Positions 15,951 through 25,011 of a DNA stretch of 64,000 bases are shown piece by piece. The notes below the pieces were generated by a model. That model was not told the origin of the DNA. It was given only the letters and a program-made list of their open reading frames with translations, and made no database searches. The stretch is from the NCBI GenBank assembly GCA_958295765.1, contig CATQHB010000002.1, positions 115,717 through 179,716 of the forward strand. Reading direction: 5' to 3'. Source of the DNA: an uncultured Dehalococcoidia bacterium. Its GTDB lineage: Bacteria > Chloroflexota > Dehalococcoidia > Lucifugimonadales > UBA3495. The position numbers and the translations under genes were made by a program. Position 1 is the first letter of the stretch, and every line of letters starts with the position of its first letter.

Positions 15951-16323
15951 CGCTCATGGTGAGCTTGTCGAACCACCATTCCAGCCATCCTATCCTTCGA
16001 CAGGCTCAGGATGAGCGGTAGAAGTTCTGCCCAATCCACTAATGGTGGGGTAGGGCAATTGCACCATAAACCCGTCATTCCGGCTGTAACACCGTCGTTC
16101 CGGCGAAAGCCGGAATCCAGAATCCTCGGTAGCCGGTTCGTTCTTTTCGAGAGGATTTCCTGGATTCCGGCTTTCGCCGGAACGACGGTGTTATGATGCG
16201 GTTGCATTGCATGGTGAGCCGGGGTAGGTACGAAGTCTGCACCAATAACAAAACCGCTCATGGTGAGCTTGTCGAACCATCACCCCATCCCACCCTATCC
16301 TTCGACAAGCTCAGGATGAGCGG
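15951..16323. repeat. SA pair, P97 palindrome, SA pair
   Basis: SA inverted pair (15951-16018), P97 palindrome (16092-16188) and a second SA pair (16255-16323). With the M203 element this fills almost 800 bp between the rhodanese gene and the lipoprotein gene. No gene is supported. Confidence 0.85.
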
Positions 16324-16351
16324 CACAAATCCGGGTCATTAGTCGATTACC

Positions 16352-17305
16352 CTACTGGGGCAAGTCAATCCGGGTTACAGTTACCGTTTCTTGCAGGACG
16401 CTACCCTGGGGACTGGTGGCCTGCACGTGGAAGGTGTTGTCGCCGGGGAGCAGGGTGGCCCTGGTGGAAAATATGCCTAACTCATCCACCGGAATGGCGA
16501 TGCCGTTGACGGTAACCGCGGCGTCCGAGGCCGTCCGGCCCCAGAGCAGGACGGTGTTCTCAAAAACTACCGTCTCTCCAGGCTCGGTGATGGTCAGGAA
16601 AAAAGGTTCCGGCGGCAGGAAGGTGATGGTCAGGGAGCGGCTGCGGCGGTTGCCTTCGGCGTCAATGGCTACCACGTCAATGAGGTTGACGCCGGGGGAG
16701 ACGGGAACGGTAATCTGAAAGCGGCCCTCCTCGCCGGCGGCGACCGCCCGGCCCCGGATGCTGACCGAGGCGCCAACGCTGGTGATGCCCCGCACCGTTA
16801 CCGAGTCCTGCCGCACGATGCTCCGGTCCAGCGGCGCCTGCACGTCCAGGAAAGGCAGGCTGTCCGGGTCCGGCGCCGGCGGCGGCGTGGCGGTAGGCGC
16901 TGGCGTGGGGGAAGGCGGCGGCGGGGGCGTAGCGGTGGGCGCGGGCGTCGGCGTCGGTGTAGGTTGCGGCGTGGGCGTGGGTTGCGGCGTGGCCGTCGGC
17001 GCCGGCGTCGGCGTAGGTTGCGGCGTCGGCGTCGGCGCCAGGGTAGGCGGGACGGTGGGCTGCGGCGTCGGCGTGGCGGCAACGGCGGCCGGCGGTTGGA
17101 TCGCAACGGCGGCCGGCGGCGGGGGCGTTGCCAACCCCGGCCGCTCCGTAGGATAGACGCAGCCTACTGCGCCCACCAGCAACAAGGCCATTACCCCGAT
17201 TACCCCGGGGATTATCTGCCTACCGATACGCCGGGACACCGGGATGACCCGGCGAATCCCGGCCAATCCCGGCGGCGCGCCGGCTTTGTTGGAGAACAAT
17301 CTCAT
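16352..17305 (-). CDS. Pro/Thr-spacer lipoprotein with Ig-like (Big_9/glucodextranase-B type) domains
   Basis: 317 residues from ATG 17305. A hydrophobic segment at about 33-48 ends in a lipobox-like VGAVGC, then comes a long low-complexity spacer of [10 protein letters not shown] repeats, then two beta-sandwich domains with the [16 protein letters not shown] and [17 protein letters not shown] openings typical of bacterial Ig-like or glucodextranase domain B folds. It probably projects from the membrane as a sensor or structural protein. Its ATG overlaps the stop of the histidine kinase gene (ATGA at 17302-17305), making it the third member of a signalling operon. Confidence 0.8.
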   Translation of the reverse strand: MRLFSNKAGAPPGLAGIRRVIPVSRRIGRQIIPGVIGVMALLLVGAVGCVYPTERPGLATPPPPAAVAIQPPAAVAATPTPQPTVPPTLAPTPTPQPTPTPAPTATPQPTPTPQPTPTPTPAPTATPPPPPSPTPAPTATPPPAPDPDSLPFLDVQAPLDRSIVRQDSVTVRGITSVGASVSIRGRAVAAGEEGRFQITVPVSPGVNLIDVVAIDAEGNRRSRSLTITFLPPEPFFLTITEPGETVVFENTVLLWGRTASDAAVTVNGIAIPVDELGIFSTRATLLPGDNTFHVQATSPQGSVLQETVTVTRIDLPQ

Positions 17306-18351
17306 TGTTTCGGACGCAGGGGCAGGGTTACCAGAAAGGCGGTATGATGCTCCGGGTCCGGGGCGGCCACGCTGGTTACGGTCAGGTCGCCGCCGTAACG
17401 CTTTGCCAGGGTATGGGCGATAAACAGGCCCAGGCCGGAACTGGTGCGCTCCTCCCGCCGGGCTACCTCCGGCGTCCATCCCCGGTCGAACAGGAAGGGC
17501 AGGTAGCGGTTGGCAATCCCCGGCCCGTCGTCCCCTACCCGGATGTAAAAGTTGTCCTCGTCCCGGGTCAACCCGATTTCCACGTAGCTCCCGGCGTAGC
17601 GCACCGTGTTGTCCACCAGGTTGGTAACGATATGCTCAATGGCGGAACTGTCGCAATAGACGATGCCGAACTCGGTGGGTTCCGACCACCAGGCGATTTG
17701 CTTTTGGGCATCGGCGGCCACCAGGCTGTAGCGGTCCACGATGCGGCGCACCACCTCGGCCGGCTCGACGGCGTGTAGGGTGGCGCCGGTGTTGGGTGTC
17801 TCCAACTCAATCAGCACCTGGATGTTGGACATCATCAGCCGGAAGCTGGGGGTCTGCTCCTCAATTTCGTCCAGCAACTCCCGAACCGAGGGGGGTATAG
17901 CGGCGTCGGTGTCCTGGAGCAGTTCGCGAATTTCCCGCTCCTTGCCCAGGATGCGGCGCAGGGGGCGGCCCAGGTCATGATTGAACAGCTCAAAATACTG
18001 CTGGGTCAACCGGGTCCACCGCTCAGCGATGCGGCGATCTTCCACGGCGGCGGCCTCGCCCCGGCGCAGGGCCTCCTGGGTCAGGTGAGCGGCACCGTGG
18101 ACGACCAGGCCGAGGATGAGCAGCGCCGCGCCGATGTAGGTCAGCGGCTCAATGCTCCACAGGCGGGGGAACAGGGCCTCGCCCAGCAGGGGCGCCAGCA
18201 GCAGGCCCACCAGCCCGGCGGCCAGCAGCAGGCCGCCCAGCCGGCGGGTCAGGCCGGCGACTGGCGCCGCCCAAGTCGGCGGCAGCCAGCTTTGGCGCCG
18301 GTTCCAGGGTAGGCCGGCCCGCAGTCGGGGCCGGAAGTTGGGAATAATCAC
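17302..18351 (-). CDS. Membrane sensor histidine kinase
   Basis: 349 residues. Two membrane helices (about 37-57 and 68-90) with only a short loop between them are followed by a dimerisation helix with phospho-acceptor His125 (FNHDLGRP) and a HATPase domain: N-box IVTNLVDN (244-248), G1 GDDGPGI (273-279) and G2 SSGLGLF (304-310). No extracytoplasmic sensor domain is present, so the stimulus may come through the membrane or through the downstream lipoprotein, whose start codon overlaps this stop. The response regulator gene ends four bases upstream, so the three are one operon. Confidence 0.92.
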   Translation of the reverse strand: MIIPNFRPRLRAGLPWNRRQSWLPPTWAAPVAGLTRRLGGLLLAAGLVGLLLAPLLGEALFPRLWSIEPLTYIGAALLILGLVVHGAAHLTQEALRRGEAAAVEDRRIAERWTRLTQQYFELFNHDLGRPLRRILGKEREIRELLQDTDAAIPPSVRELLDEIEEQTPSFRLMMSNIQVLIELETPNTGATLHAVEPAEVVRRIVDRYSLVAADAQKQIAWWSEPTEFGIVYCDSSAIEHIVTNLVDNTVRYAGSYVEIGLTRDEDNFYIRVGDDGPGIANRYLPFLFDRGWTPEVARREERTSSGLGLFIAHTLAKRYGGDLTVTSVAAPDPEHHTAFLVTLPLRPKQ

Positions 18352-18355
18352 GGCG

Positions 18356-19138
18356 TCACATCTGGGGCGGCACCAGGCGGTAGCCCCGGTCTCTTACGTT
18401 GATTATCAGGTCGTTGGCGCCCAGGTTGATGCCCAGGGACTTGCCGATGGACACCTTGATTTCCCGGATGCGTACCCGCAGGGAGGCGCGGGCCTCCTCG
18501 CCCTCGGAGTAGCGTTCCAGGCGGCTGAAGGGCACCAGTTCCCCCGGACTGCGATACCAGGCGGCGGCCAGTTCCCGGAAAATCTCGAACTTCATCCCGT
18601 GAATGTCGTCCACCGGCCGCAGGTCGGCGTTCCGCTCCGGCCGGGCGGAGACGGTCTCGGCGCCCACGTCCACCAGCAGGTGCGCGCCCACCGGGATGAG
18701 TTCCGGGGCGGCGCCGATGAGCCGCCGCAGCCGGAGCACCACCTCCTCCGGGCTGGCTAACTTGTCGATATAATCCACCGGGGCGTTCCAGCGCAGGGCG
18801 CCCCGTACCGCCGTATCCCGGGCCGGCCCCTGGGCGTACTGGGTGAACATCAGCACCGGCAGGGTAGGGTAATGTTCCACGATGTAGCGCAGGATTTCCA
18901 GCCCCTTGAACTGGTCATCCCGGTGTTCGCCCAGCCGCACGTCCAGCAGCACGCCGTCGGGCCGTTCCGCCTCGATGACGTAGATGGCGGCGGCCTCGAA
19001 CTCATCCCCCACCAGCCAGCGGGATTGCGGTTCGACGATCACCGTGCGCCAACCCTCCTCCTCCAACCGCCGCTGCACCGCCTTGACGATGGCGGATTCC
19101 CATTCGTCGTCTATTATCAGTATCTTGCTGTCGGCCAT
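18356..19138 (-). CDS. Response regulator with winged-helix output domain
   Basis: 260 residues. The receiver domain (about 4-135) has the acidic pair Asp10/Asp11, phospho-acceptor Asp66 (LLDVRLG), a Thr at about 99 and Lys126. The C-terminal half (about 175-258) ends in the INVRDRGYRL wing typical of OmpR/PhoB-type winged helices, though the connection to the receiver is longer than usual, about 45 residues. It should be phosphorylated by the kinase encoded next in the operon and bind DNA. Confidence 0.9.
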   Translation of the reverse strand: MADSKILIIDDEWESAIVKAVQRRLEEEGWRTVIVEPQSRWLVGDEFEAAAIYVIEAERPDGVLLDVRLGEHRDDQFKGLEILRYIVEHYPTLPVLMFTQYAQGPARDTAVRGALRWNAPVDYIDKLASPEEVVLRLRRLIGAAPELIPVGAHLLVDVGAETVSARPERNADLRPVDDIHGMKFEIFRELAAAWYRSPGELVPFSRLERYSEGEEARASLRVRIREIKVSIGKSLGINLGANDLIINVRDRGYRLVPPQM

Positions 19139-19221
19139 ATCACTTTGTACCGGATAGCCGGATGCCTGGATTGGGTGGCTATAGATTATAGATATAGATG
19201 CCTGGCCTGGAAATAATTGTT

Positions 19222-19680
19222 TTACTGCCGGGCCGCCGGGGCGCCGGGCTTTACCGGGTAAAGGTCCTGGTTCAGGATTTCCTCTGAAAAGCCCCGCAGG
19301 TCATAGATTTCCACCCCCTGAATCAGTCCCGCCGCGTCCACCCTGGCCTTAATCCGAGGGTTGGGCGTGTCGATGCAGTCCACGGCGGGATGGCCCCAAT
19401 GCACCTGCCACCGGTCTTTATCCCGGTCATACTTGACGGCAAGGGGATAAGGTTGGGCGTCGTTCAGGGTATAGGTTTCCCTAACGTAACCCTTGCTGTC
19501 GTTGAGCGCGCCGAAAATATGGAAACCGACGGCAGCGTTCTCGACATTCAGAAAGACCGTAGGCTCCAGTTCAGTGTCAGCCGGGTAATCGACGCCGGAA
19601 CCGTCATTATAGCCCCAGAAAATTTCCAGGAAATTGCCGGGCCGGTCGAACCAGACGTTTACCGATTCTCTTTTCTCCAT
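19222..19680 (-). CDS. DUF2283-like protein (putative antitoxin)
   Basis: 152 residues. The start (VNVWFDRPGNFLEIFWG) and the later GLIQGVEIYDLRGFSEE resemble the two halves of DUF2283, a small beta-rich family often found with nuclease-fold toxins. Here the halves are separated by a ~90-residue insertion, longer than a typical DUF2283 protein. ATG 19680 lies inside the nuclease-fold gene, with GAGGAAAT as ribosome-binding site, giving a 22-base overlap. A truncated copy of its 3' end sits just upstream (20024-20095). Confidence 0.6.
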   Translation of the reverse strand: MEKRESVNVWFDRPGNFLEIFWGYNDGSGVDYPADTELEPTVFLNVENAAVGFHIFGALNDSKGYVRETYTLNDAQPYPLAVKYDRDKDRWQVHWGHPAVDCIDTPNPRIKARVDAAGLIQGVEIYDLRGFSEEILNQDLYPVKPGAPAARQ

Positions 19681-19994
19681 ATTTCCTCACCGGGCTTGAG
19701 TCTGTCGGACGGGTAAGCGGTTAGCACAAACGCATCGCCGTCCTCGAGGAACGCCGCCACTACACAGACCCACTTGTTACCCACAACGGTATTGTCGAAC
19801 CACTTGTAGTAAATCCTCGCTGTACCCATAGGGCGGGTTGACTTTCTTATTATCTCCGGATCTTTAAGGGTCTGCGATAGCTCTTCCTGCATATTTGCCA
19901 TACAGGGGTGGTCGTGTATTATATGCCCCCACCGCTCTCCGGGCAGGCGGATGGGGTGGTCTTGGTAGTCGTCGATTACTTCATCCGGGTACAT
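19659..19994 (-). CDS. PBECR/DUF4258-like small nuclease-fold protein (putative toxin)
   Basis: 111 residues. The pattern R-W-G-H-I-I-x-x-H-P followed by LKDPEIIRKS, RIYYKWF, WVCVVAAF and AFVLTAYPSDRLKPG is that of the barnase/EndoU/RelE-like PBECR and DUF4258 group, with His residues at about 25 and 29 as possible catalytic residues. Such proteins act as RNases in toxin-antitoxin modules. It overlaps the DUF2283-like gene. ATG 19994 has no strong ribosome-binding site; the longer in-frame extension reads through a duplicated fragment and is unlikely to be coding. Confidence 0.6.
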   Translation of the reverse strand: MYPDEVIDDYQDHPIRLPGERWGHIIHDHPCMANMQEELSQTLKDPEIIRKSTRPMGTARIYYKWFDNTVVGNKWVCVVAAFLEDGDAFVLTAYPSDRLKPGEEIWRKENR

Positions 19995-20023
19995 CAATCC
20001 GCAACCCGTTGCTCTGGTCTCCG

Positions 20024-20095
20024 CTATCCGGTCTTGACACCGGGCTTTACCGGGTACAAGTCCTGGTTCAGGATTTCCTCTTGAAAACCCTATCG
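20024..20095 (-). pseudogene. Truncated duplicate of the DUF2283-like gene 3' end
   Basis: On the minus strand this reads GF-EEILNQDLYPVKPG and then a stop at 20024, matching the C-terminus of the intact DUF2283-like protein (19222-19680) almost residue for residue. Sequence upstream of it does not continue the match. It is the remnant of a second copy of the module, most likely left by a tandem duplication and deletion. Confidence 0.8.
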
Positions 20096-20140
20096 CCCTT
20101 AATGATACCACACCCGACATTACCCCGATTATTTTTGCGG

Positions 20141-20176
20141 AAACAACAAAAACCCTCCCCCGGTTCCGGGGGAGGG
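20141..20176 (-). terminator. Intrinsic terminator of rho
   Basis: On the minus strand, an 11-bp perfect GC stem (CCCTCCCCCGG with its complement, 2-nt loop, 20153-20176) is followed by TTTTTGTTGTTT. It begins 32 bases after the rho stop codon. Confidence 0.9.
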
Positions 20177-20207
20177 CCAGGCCGGTGCTTGGCAATAGGA
20201 AACCTGG

Positions 20208-21509
20208 CTACGTCTCCCGGTTCAGGTTTTCCAGGAAGTCCTGGTTGTTGGGGTACTTGGACAGCCGCTCCAGCACCCGCTCGGTGGCGCTGGTGGAGCC
20301 GTCGTTGGAGATTAGGGAAATCATCCGGCGGAGCAGCCAGATTTGCTTCATCGTGGTGTCGTCGTAAAGCAGTTCCTCCCGGCGGGTGCCGCTGCGCACG
20401 ATGTCCACCGCCGGGAAAAAGCGGCGGTCGGCCAGCTTGCGGTCCAGGTGCAACTCCATATTGCCGGTGCCCTTGAACTCCTCGTAAATCACCTCATCCA
20501 TCCGGCTGCCGGTATCCACCAGGCAGGTGCCGATGATGGTCAGGCTGCCGCCTTCCTCGATGTTGCGGGCGGCGCCAAAGAACTTTTTGGGCGGGTACAG
20601 GGCCGCCGGGTCAATGCCGCCGGACAGGGTGCGCCCGCTGGACGGCACCGCCAGGTTATAGGCCCGGGTCAGCCGGGTAACGCTGTCCAGCAGAATTATC
20701 ACGTCCCGCTGATTTTCCACCAACCGCTTGGCCTTTTCCAGGGCCAACTCGGCCACCCGGCACTGTTCCTCCACCGATTCGTCAAAGGTGGAGGCGAATA
20801 CGTCCCCGTGCACCGCCCGGCGCATATCGGTTACCTCTTCCGGCCGCTCCCCAATCAGCACCACCATCAACATCGCCTCCGGCATATTGAAGGATACGCT
20901 GTGGGCAATCTGTTTCAGGATGGTGGTCTTGCCGGCCTTGGGCGGCGACACAATCAGGCCCCGCTGCCCCAACCCGATAGGGGCGAACAGGTCAACCATC
21001 CGGGTGGAAAGGTTGGCGCTGTCCGTTTCCAGCACGACGTGAGTTTCCGGGAAAATGGGCGTCAGGTACTCGAACTGGGGCCGGAACCGGATATGCAACT
21101 GGTCGGTCTCCACCCCGTTGACCTGCTCCACCCGCACCAGGCCGAAGTAGCGTTCCCCTTCCTTGGGGGGGCGCACCTGGCCGGTAACGGTGTCGCCGGT
21201 ACGCAGCCCGAAACGGCGGATTTGAGACTGGGAGATATAAACGTCCCCGGTGGCCGGCAGATAGGAAACCTGGCGCAGAAAGCCGTAGCCTTCGTCCATA
21301 ATTTCCAGGATGCCAGAGGATACCAGGGCCTGTTGAGCCGAAACCGCATGGAGGATCCGGTTCAGCAAATCCTCCCGGCGCACGGCGGCCAGGGTCGCCG
21401 TGTCCTCCAACCCCAAGTCCTGGGCCAGGTCCAGGAGTTCATCCTTGCTCTTGGCCCCCAGTTCGGCTACGTCCATCATCCGCGGCTTAGTAGCAGTTGT
21501 CATCATCAC
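20208..21509 (-). CDS. rho: Transcription termination factor Rho
   Basis: 433 residues, full length. An N-terminal helical domain (about 13-55) precedes the cold-shock-type RNA-binding domain (about 62-130, [14 protein letters not shown]), then the RecA-like ATPase with Walker [10 protein letters not shown] (188-196), Walker [12 protein letters not shown] and the secondary RNA-binding Q-loop region [20 protein letters not shown]. The hexamer unwinds RNA-DNA hybrids to release RNA polymerase. Start is ambiguous among GTG 21509 and the two ATGs after it, with GCGAGG upstream. It is a single gene with its own intrinsic terminator. Confidence 0.97.
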   Translation of the reverse strand: MMMTTATKPRMMDVAELGAKSKDELLDLAQDLGLEDTATLAAVRREDLLNRILHAVSAQQALVSSGILEIMDEGYGFLRQVSYLPATGDVYISQSQIRRFGLRTGDTVTGQVRPPKEGERYFGLVRVEQVNGVETDQLHIRFRPQFEYLTPIFPETHVVLETDSANLSTRMVDLFAPIGLGQRGLIVSPPKAGKTTILKQIAHSVSFNMPEAMLMVVLIGERPEEVTDMRRAVHGDVFASTFDESVEEQCRVAELALEKAKRLVENQRDVIILLDSVTRLTRAYNLAVPSSGRTLSGGIDPAALYPPKKFFGAARNIEEGGSLTIIGTCLVDTGSRMDEVIYEEFKGTGNMELHLDRKLADRRFFPAVDIVRSGTRREELLYDDTTMKQIWLLRRMISLISNDGSTSATERVLERLSKYPNNQDFLENLNRET

Positions 21510-21560
21510 CTCGCTGTTCTTCCGAAAGAAAACCGATCCCTAATCCTTGTCCTGTCTTTG

Positions 21561-21746
21561 TCCTTCGACAAGCTCAGGATGAGCGGGTAAAGGGTCTAAT
21601 TCCCCGCCAGTAGTGAGCCTGCGTTGCAAATCGTGGCTCAGGGTGAGCCGGCGTTGCAATTCCCGTTCATATTGAGCTTATGGCATAACCGCTCATGGTG
21701 AGCCGGCGTTGCAAACCCCCGCTCATGGTGAGCCTGTCGAACCATC
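21561..21746. repeat. SA units, partly degenerate
   Basis: A full SA unit (21561-21587) and, after degenerate GTGAGCCGGCGTTGCAA repeats (three copies between about 21613 and 21716), another full unit ending at 21746. The remainder of the gap to the transaldolase gene (21750-22042) shows no gene or repeat that I recognise. Confidence 0.7.
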
Positions 21747-22042
21747 CATATCCCCGATTGCCGTATCCCGTATCCCGGCATTTCCGCCGTCCTTTGCCGT
21801 CTTTTGACTGCTGCTTTGGCCGCAATCGTAGGGGTAAATGGAGGCGGCCCGCCGGGTCGGGGGCAGCCGCCGGCGCCGGGCAAAGGAAAGAGGGTTGTTT
21901 GGCGTAAATTGATGCCAGGGTTGCGTTTTGTTTCGCTGTGCTGTGCTTGAAGTAGAACCTCAAATGTCCGGGTAGGCGGCGGTCGCCGTTGTTCCCTACC
22001 GGGAGTTTTATAGTTGACGCCTGGAAAGTGAAAGGTTTGCCG

Positions 22043-22702
22043 TTAGGCGCCGCCGGCCTTTTCCCAATCCTGAAGGAACCGGGAAACCCCGGCGTCGGTC
22101 AGGGGATGCTGGGCCATTTGTTTCAGCACCCCGTAGGGTATGGTGGCAATGTCGGCGCCGGCCCGGGCCGCCAGAGTGCAATGCAGGGTGTGGCGGATGC
22201 TGGCGGCCATTACCAGGGTACTGATGCCGTGCTGCCGGTACAGGGCGACTATATCCTCGACCAGGGACATTCCCGCCTGGCCGATGTCGTCCAGCCGGCC
22301 GATAAAGGGGCTGACCACGGTGGAACCGGCCTGCGCGCCCAGGATAGCCTGGTTCACCGAAAAGCAAAGGGTCTGGTTGATTTTGATGTCATCCCGGGCC
22401 AACACCGATATGGCCTTGAACCCCTCGGTAGTGCTGGGGATTTTCACCCAGGGGTTGGGAATCCACTCGGCGATGTCCCGGCCCTCGGCAATCATACCGG
22501 CGGCGTCCAGGCTGACCACCTCCACCGAAATGGGGCCGTCGATGAGGTCGGCGATTTCCTGCACCGCCGCCCGGTAGCGGTCCCGCCCGCCGATGCCCTC
22601 CTTGGCGGCCAGGGACGGGTTGGTAGTTACGCCGGTTACTACGCCCAGTTCGGCGCCTTCCCGTATTTCCTCAAGATTGGCGGTATCCAAAAACAGCTTC
22701 AC
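22043..22702 (-). CDS. fsa: Fructose-6-phosphate aldolase/transaldolase-like
   Basis: 219 residues, the length of the short FSA/TalC group. The Schiff-base Lys87 lies in WVKIPST, with TTNPSL at 26-31 and the C-terminal AASIRHTLHCTLAARAGADIATIPYGVL segment, where PGVL-type endings are usual. It cleaves or forms fructose-6-phosphate or sedoheptulose-7-phosphate in the non-oxidative pentose phosphate pathway. GTG at 22702 is the likely start, weakly supported by its upstream sequence. It lies 111 bases after pyrG on the same strand and may be co-transcribed. Confidence 0.92.
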   Translation of the reverse strand: MKLFLDTANLEEIREGAELGVVTGVTTNPSLAAKEGIGGRDRYRAAVQEIADLIDGPISVEVVSLDAAGMIAEGRDIAEWIPNPWVKIPSTTEGFKAISVLARDDIKINQTLCFSVNQAILGAQAGSTVVSPFIGRLDDIGQAGMSLVEDIVALYRQHGISTLVMAASIRHTLHCTLAARAGADIATIPYGVLKQMAQHPLTDAGVSRFLQDWEKAGGA

Positions 22703-22794
22703 AGCTTTGTTTCTCTACTCGATTCTTGCTTTACTTCGGTTTTGATTCCGGCCCGGTTTGGGTCTTTATTCCCGGAGCGTTAAGCCCCTTTTAC

Positions 22795-22814
22795 GCCGGC
22801 GCTTTTGCGCCGGC
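22795..22814. other. Stem-loop at the pyrG stop codon
   Basis: GCCGGCGC-TTTT-GCGCCGGC, an 8-bp perfect GC stem with a 4-nt loop, immediately after the pyrG coding region. No T-tract follows on the minus strand, so it may stabilise the 3' end rather than terminate. Confidence 0.5.
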
Positions 22815-24448
22815 TAATCCGTCTCCAGGGGCAACTGGGCGCCCTCCCGGAGGGTCTGCCGGGACTGGGCGATAAAATCGCAAAACAGGGGATGGGGCCG
22901 GTTGGGCCGGGACTGAAACTCCGGGTGGAACTGCACCCCTACCATAAAGGGATGTTCCTTAACCTCGGCGGTTTCCACCAGCTTGCCGTCCGGGGACAGC
23001 CCGCCGACAATCATCCCCGACTGCTCCAGGCACTCCCGATAGCTGTTGTTCACCTCGAAACGGTGGCGGTGCCGCTCGGAAATTTCCGTGTCCTGGTAGG
23101 CCAACATAGTGCGGCTGTTCTTTTGCGGACGGCAGGGATACCCGCCCAGCCGCATGGTGCCGCCCAGGTCGGTTACTTCCCGCTGCTCCGGCATTATGTG
23201 GATGACCGGGTGGGGCGTATCCGGGTCCAGTTCCGAGGAGTTGGCCCCGGCCAGGCCCAGCACGTTGCGCGCCCAATCAATGACCATCACCTGCAAGCCC
23301 AGGCACAGGCCCAGGTACGGAATCTTATGCTGGCGGGCATAGCGTACCGTGTCAATCATCCCCTCGACGCCCCGGTTGCCGAAACCGCCGGGCACCACGA
23401 TGCCCTGCACGTTGTCCAGGTGCACCGCCGGCCCGTCCCGCTCCACGTCCTCCGAGTGAACCCAGCGGATGTCCACTTCCCGGCCCTGGGACATTCCGGC
23501 GTGGCGCAGGGCCTCCTTCACCGACAGGTAGGAGTCGGGGTATTCCACGTACTTGCCCACAATGGCGATGGAGAGCTTGCCCTCCAGTTGGCGCATCCGC
23601 TCCACCATTTCCGACCATTCGGTCATATCCCGGGGCTGCCCCTGGAGGGAGAGCAGGTCCATAATGGACTGGCCCAGGCCGGCCTCCTCCAAAATCAGCG
23701 GCACCTCGTAAACATTGTCCACCGTCGCCAGGGGAATCACCGCCTCCCCGTCCACGTCGCAGAACAGGGAAAGTTTTTCCCGGATTGTGTCGGAAATCGG
23801 CGTGTCGCTGCGGCAGATCAGGGCGTCGGGCTGGATGCCGATGCTGCGCAGTTCCTTGACGCTGTGCTGGGTGGGCTTGGTTTTCAACTCTTCCGCCGCC
23901 GCAATGTAGGGGAGCAGGGTCAGATGCACGTAGCAGACGTTGTTCCGGCCCACGTCTTTGCGCATCTGCCGGATGGCTTCCAGAAAAGGCAGCCCCTCAA
24001 TGTCGCCCACGGTGCCGCCCACTTCCACCACGATAACGTCCACCCCGGACTCCTCGGCCAGCCGGGTCAGCCGGGCCTTAATCTCATTGGTTACGTGAGG
24101 CACGGTCTGAATGGTGCCGCCCAGAAAATCGCCGCGCCGCTCCCGGGTAATGAGGGTCAGATAGACCTGGCCGGCGGTAATGTTGGAGGAGCGGGTCAGT
24201 TCCACGTCAATAAACCGTTCGTAGTGGCCCAAATCCAGGTCCGTCTCCCCGCCGTCCCGGGTTACGAAAACCTCGCCGTGCTGATAGGGCGACATCGTGC
24301 CGGGATCCACGTTCAAGTAAGGATCCAGCTTGACCACCGAGACGGACAGCCCTCGGCTCTTGAGGATGCGGCCAATGGAAGCAACGCAAATCCCCTTGCC
24401 GATGGAACTGACCACTCCGCCGGTAACGAATATATACTTGGTGGTCAT
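22814..24448 (-). CDS. pyrG: CTP synthase
   Basis: 544 residues. The synthetase domain (1-268) carries the P-loop [10 protein letters not shown] and the substrate-site [11 protein letters not shown]. The glutaminase domain follows with the nucleophile loop GLCLGLQ and the His-Glu pair in VQFHPEF. It makes CTP from UTP, ATP and glutamine. A good sigma-70 promoter lies about 150 bases upstream; the leader lacks the GGGC initiation sequence used for reiterative control in Firmicutes. The long open frame on the opposite strand is an artefact of codon bias. Confidence 0.97.
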   Translation of the reverse strand: MTTKYIFVTGGVVSSIGKGICVASIGRILKSRGLSVSVVKLDPYLNVDPGTMSPYQHGEVFVTRDGGETDLDLGHYERFIDVELTRSSNITAGQVYLTLITRERRGDFLGGTIQTVPHVTNEIKARLTRLAEESGVDVIVVEVGGTVGDIEGLPFLEAIRQMRKDVGRNNVCYVHLTLLPYIAAAEELKTKPTQHSVKELRSIGIQPDALICRSDTPISDTIREKLSLFCDVDGEAVIPLATVDNVYEVPLILEEAGLGQSIMDLLSLQGQPRDMTEWSEMVERMRQLEGKLSIAIVGKYVEYPDSYLSVKEALRHAGMSQGREVDIRWVHSEDVERDGPAVHLDNVQGIVVPGGFGNRGVEGMIDTVRYARQHKIPYLGLCLGLQVMVIDWARNVLGLAGANSSELDPDTPHPVIHIMPEQREVTDLGGTMRLGGYPCRPQKNSRTMLAYQDTEISERHRHRFEVNNSYRECLEQSGMIVGGLSPDGKLVETAEVKEHPFMVGVQFHPEFQSRPNRPHPLFCDFIAQSRQTLREGAQLPLETD

Positions 24449-24597
24449 GCCTCAAACCAAAATCAAATGGCTAGGGAGGGCGAGCAGCTCCAGGTGAAGC
24501 AGAAACTACGGGAACTCTATGGAGCGTACTGGCGGGGACGGCCCATGCCGGAGGATAAGGCTGCCTGACAACGCAATCAACATAACAGCCTGGGTTG

Positions 24598-24627
24598 ATT
24601 ATATTCAGGTGATTTAAGCGGTGTCAA
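24598..24627 (-). promoter_or_regulatory. Sigma-70 promoter of pyrG
   Basis: On the minus strand TTGACA (24622-24627) and TATAAT (24598-24603) with an 18-bp AT-rich spacer: both boxes are consensus. Transcription would start near 24590, giving a leader of about 140 bases. Confidence 0.8.
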
Positions 24628-24667
24628 GTTATTCCCTATAAGGATTTGTAATATCCGCAATAACACC

Positions 24668-24919
24668 CGCTTATCCTGGGCTTGTCGAACCATCCTTCCC
24701 GCTCATGGTGAGCCTGTCGAACCACCTTTCCCGCCCATGGTGAGCTTGTCGAACCACTTTTCCCGCTCATGGTGAGCTTGTCGAACCATCTTTTCCGCTC
24801 ATGGTGAGCTTGTCGAACCACCTTTCCCGCTCATGGTGAGCTTGTCGAACCATCTTTCCCGCTCATGGTGAGCTTGTCGAACCATCTTTTCCGCTCATGG
24901 TGAGCCTGTCGAACCACGA
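24668..24919. repeat. Eight-unit 32-bp tandem SA array
   Basis: Eight units starting at 24668 and then every 32 bases to 24892, each CGCTCATGGTGAGCTTGTCG followed by AACCATCTTTTC or a close variant. The first unit is the most diverged (TTATCCTGGG). There are no unique spacers of CRISPR type. It lies between divergent pyrG and the PaREP1/HEPN gene. Confidence 0.95.
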
Positions 24920-25011
24920 ACTCCCCGCCCCTACTTCCGGTCATTGTTGGGAATGTGTTACCATTCCATTCAAGGCAACCCTTATCAAGCCAAACCGGCG
25001 GATACAAGACT

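Noticed and set aside
22805-24568. 587-codon open frame opposite pyrG, ending in a protein-like stretch
   Set aside because: Antisense to pyrG. The last 33 codons (from ATG 24467) lie beyond pyrG and look protein-like, but there is no ribosome-binding site and they overlap the pyrG leader.
24668-24919. CRISPR-like array of eight units
   Set aside because: Period is a fixed 32 bp with no unique spacers, and the unit is the dispersed SA repeat found all over the window. No cas genes are present.
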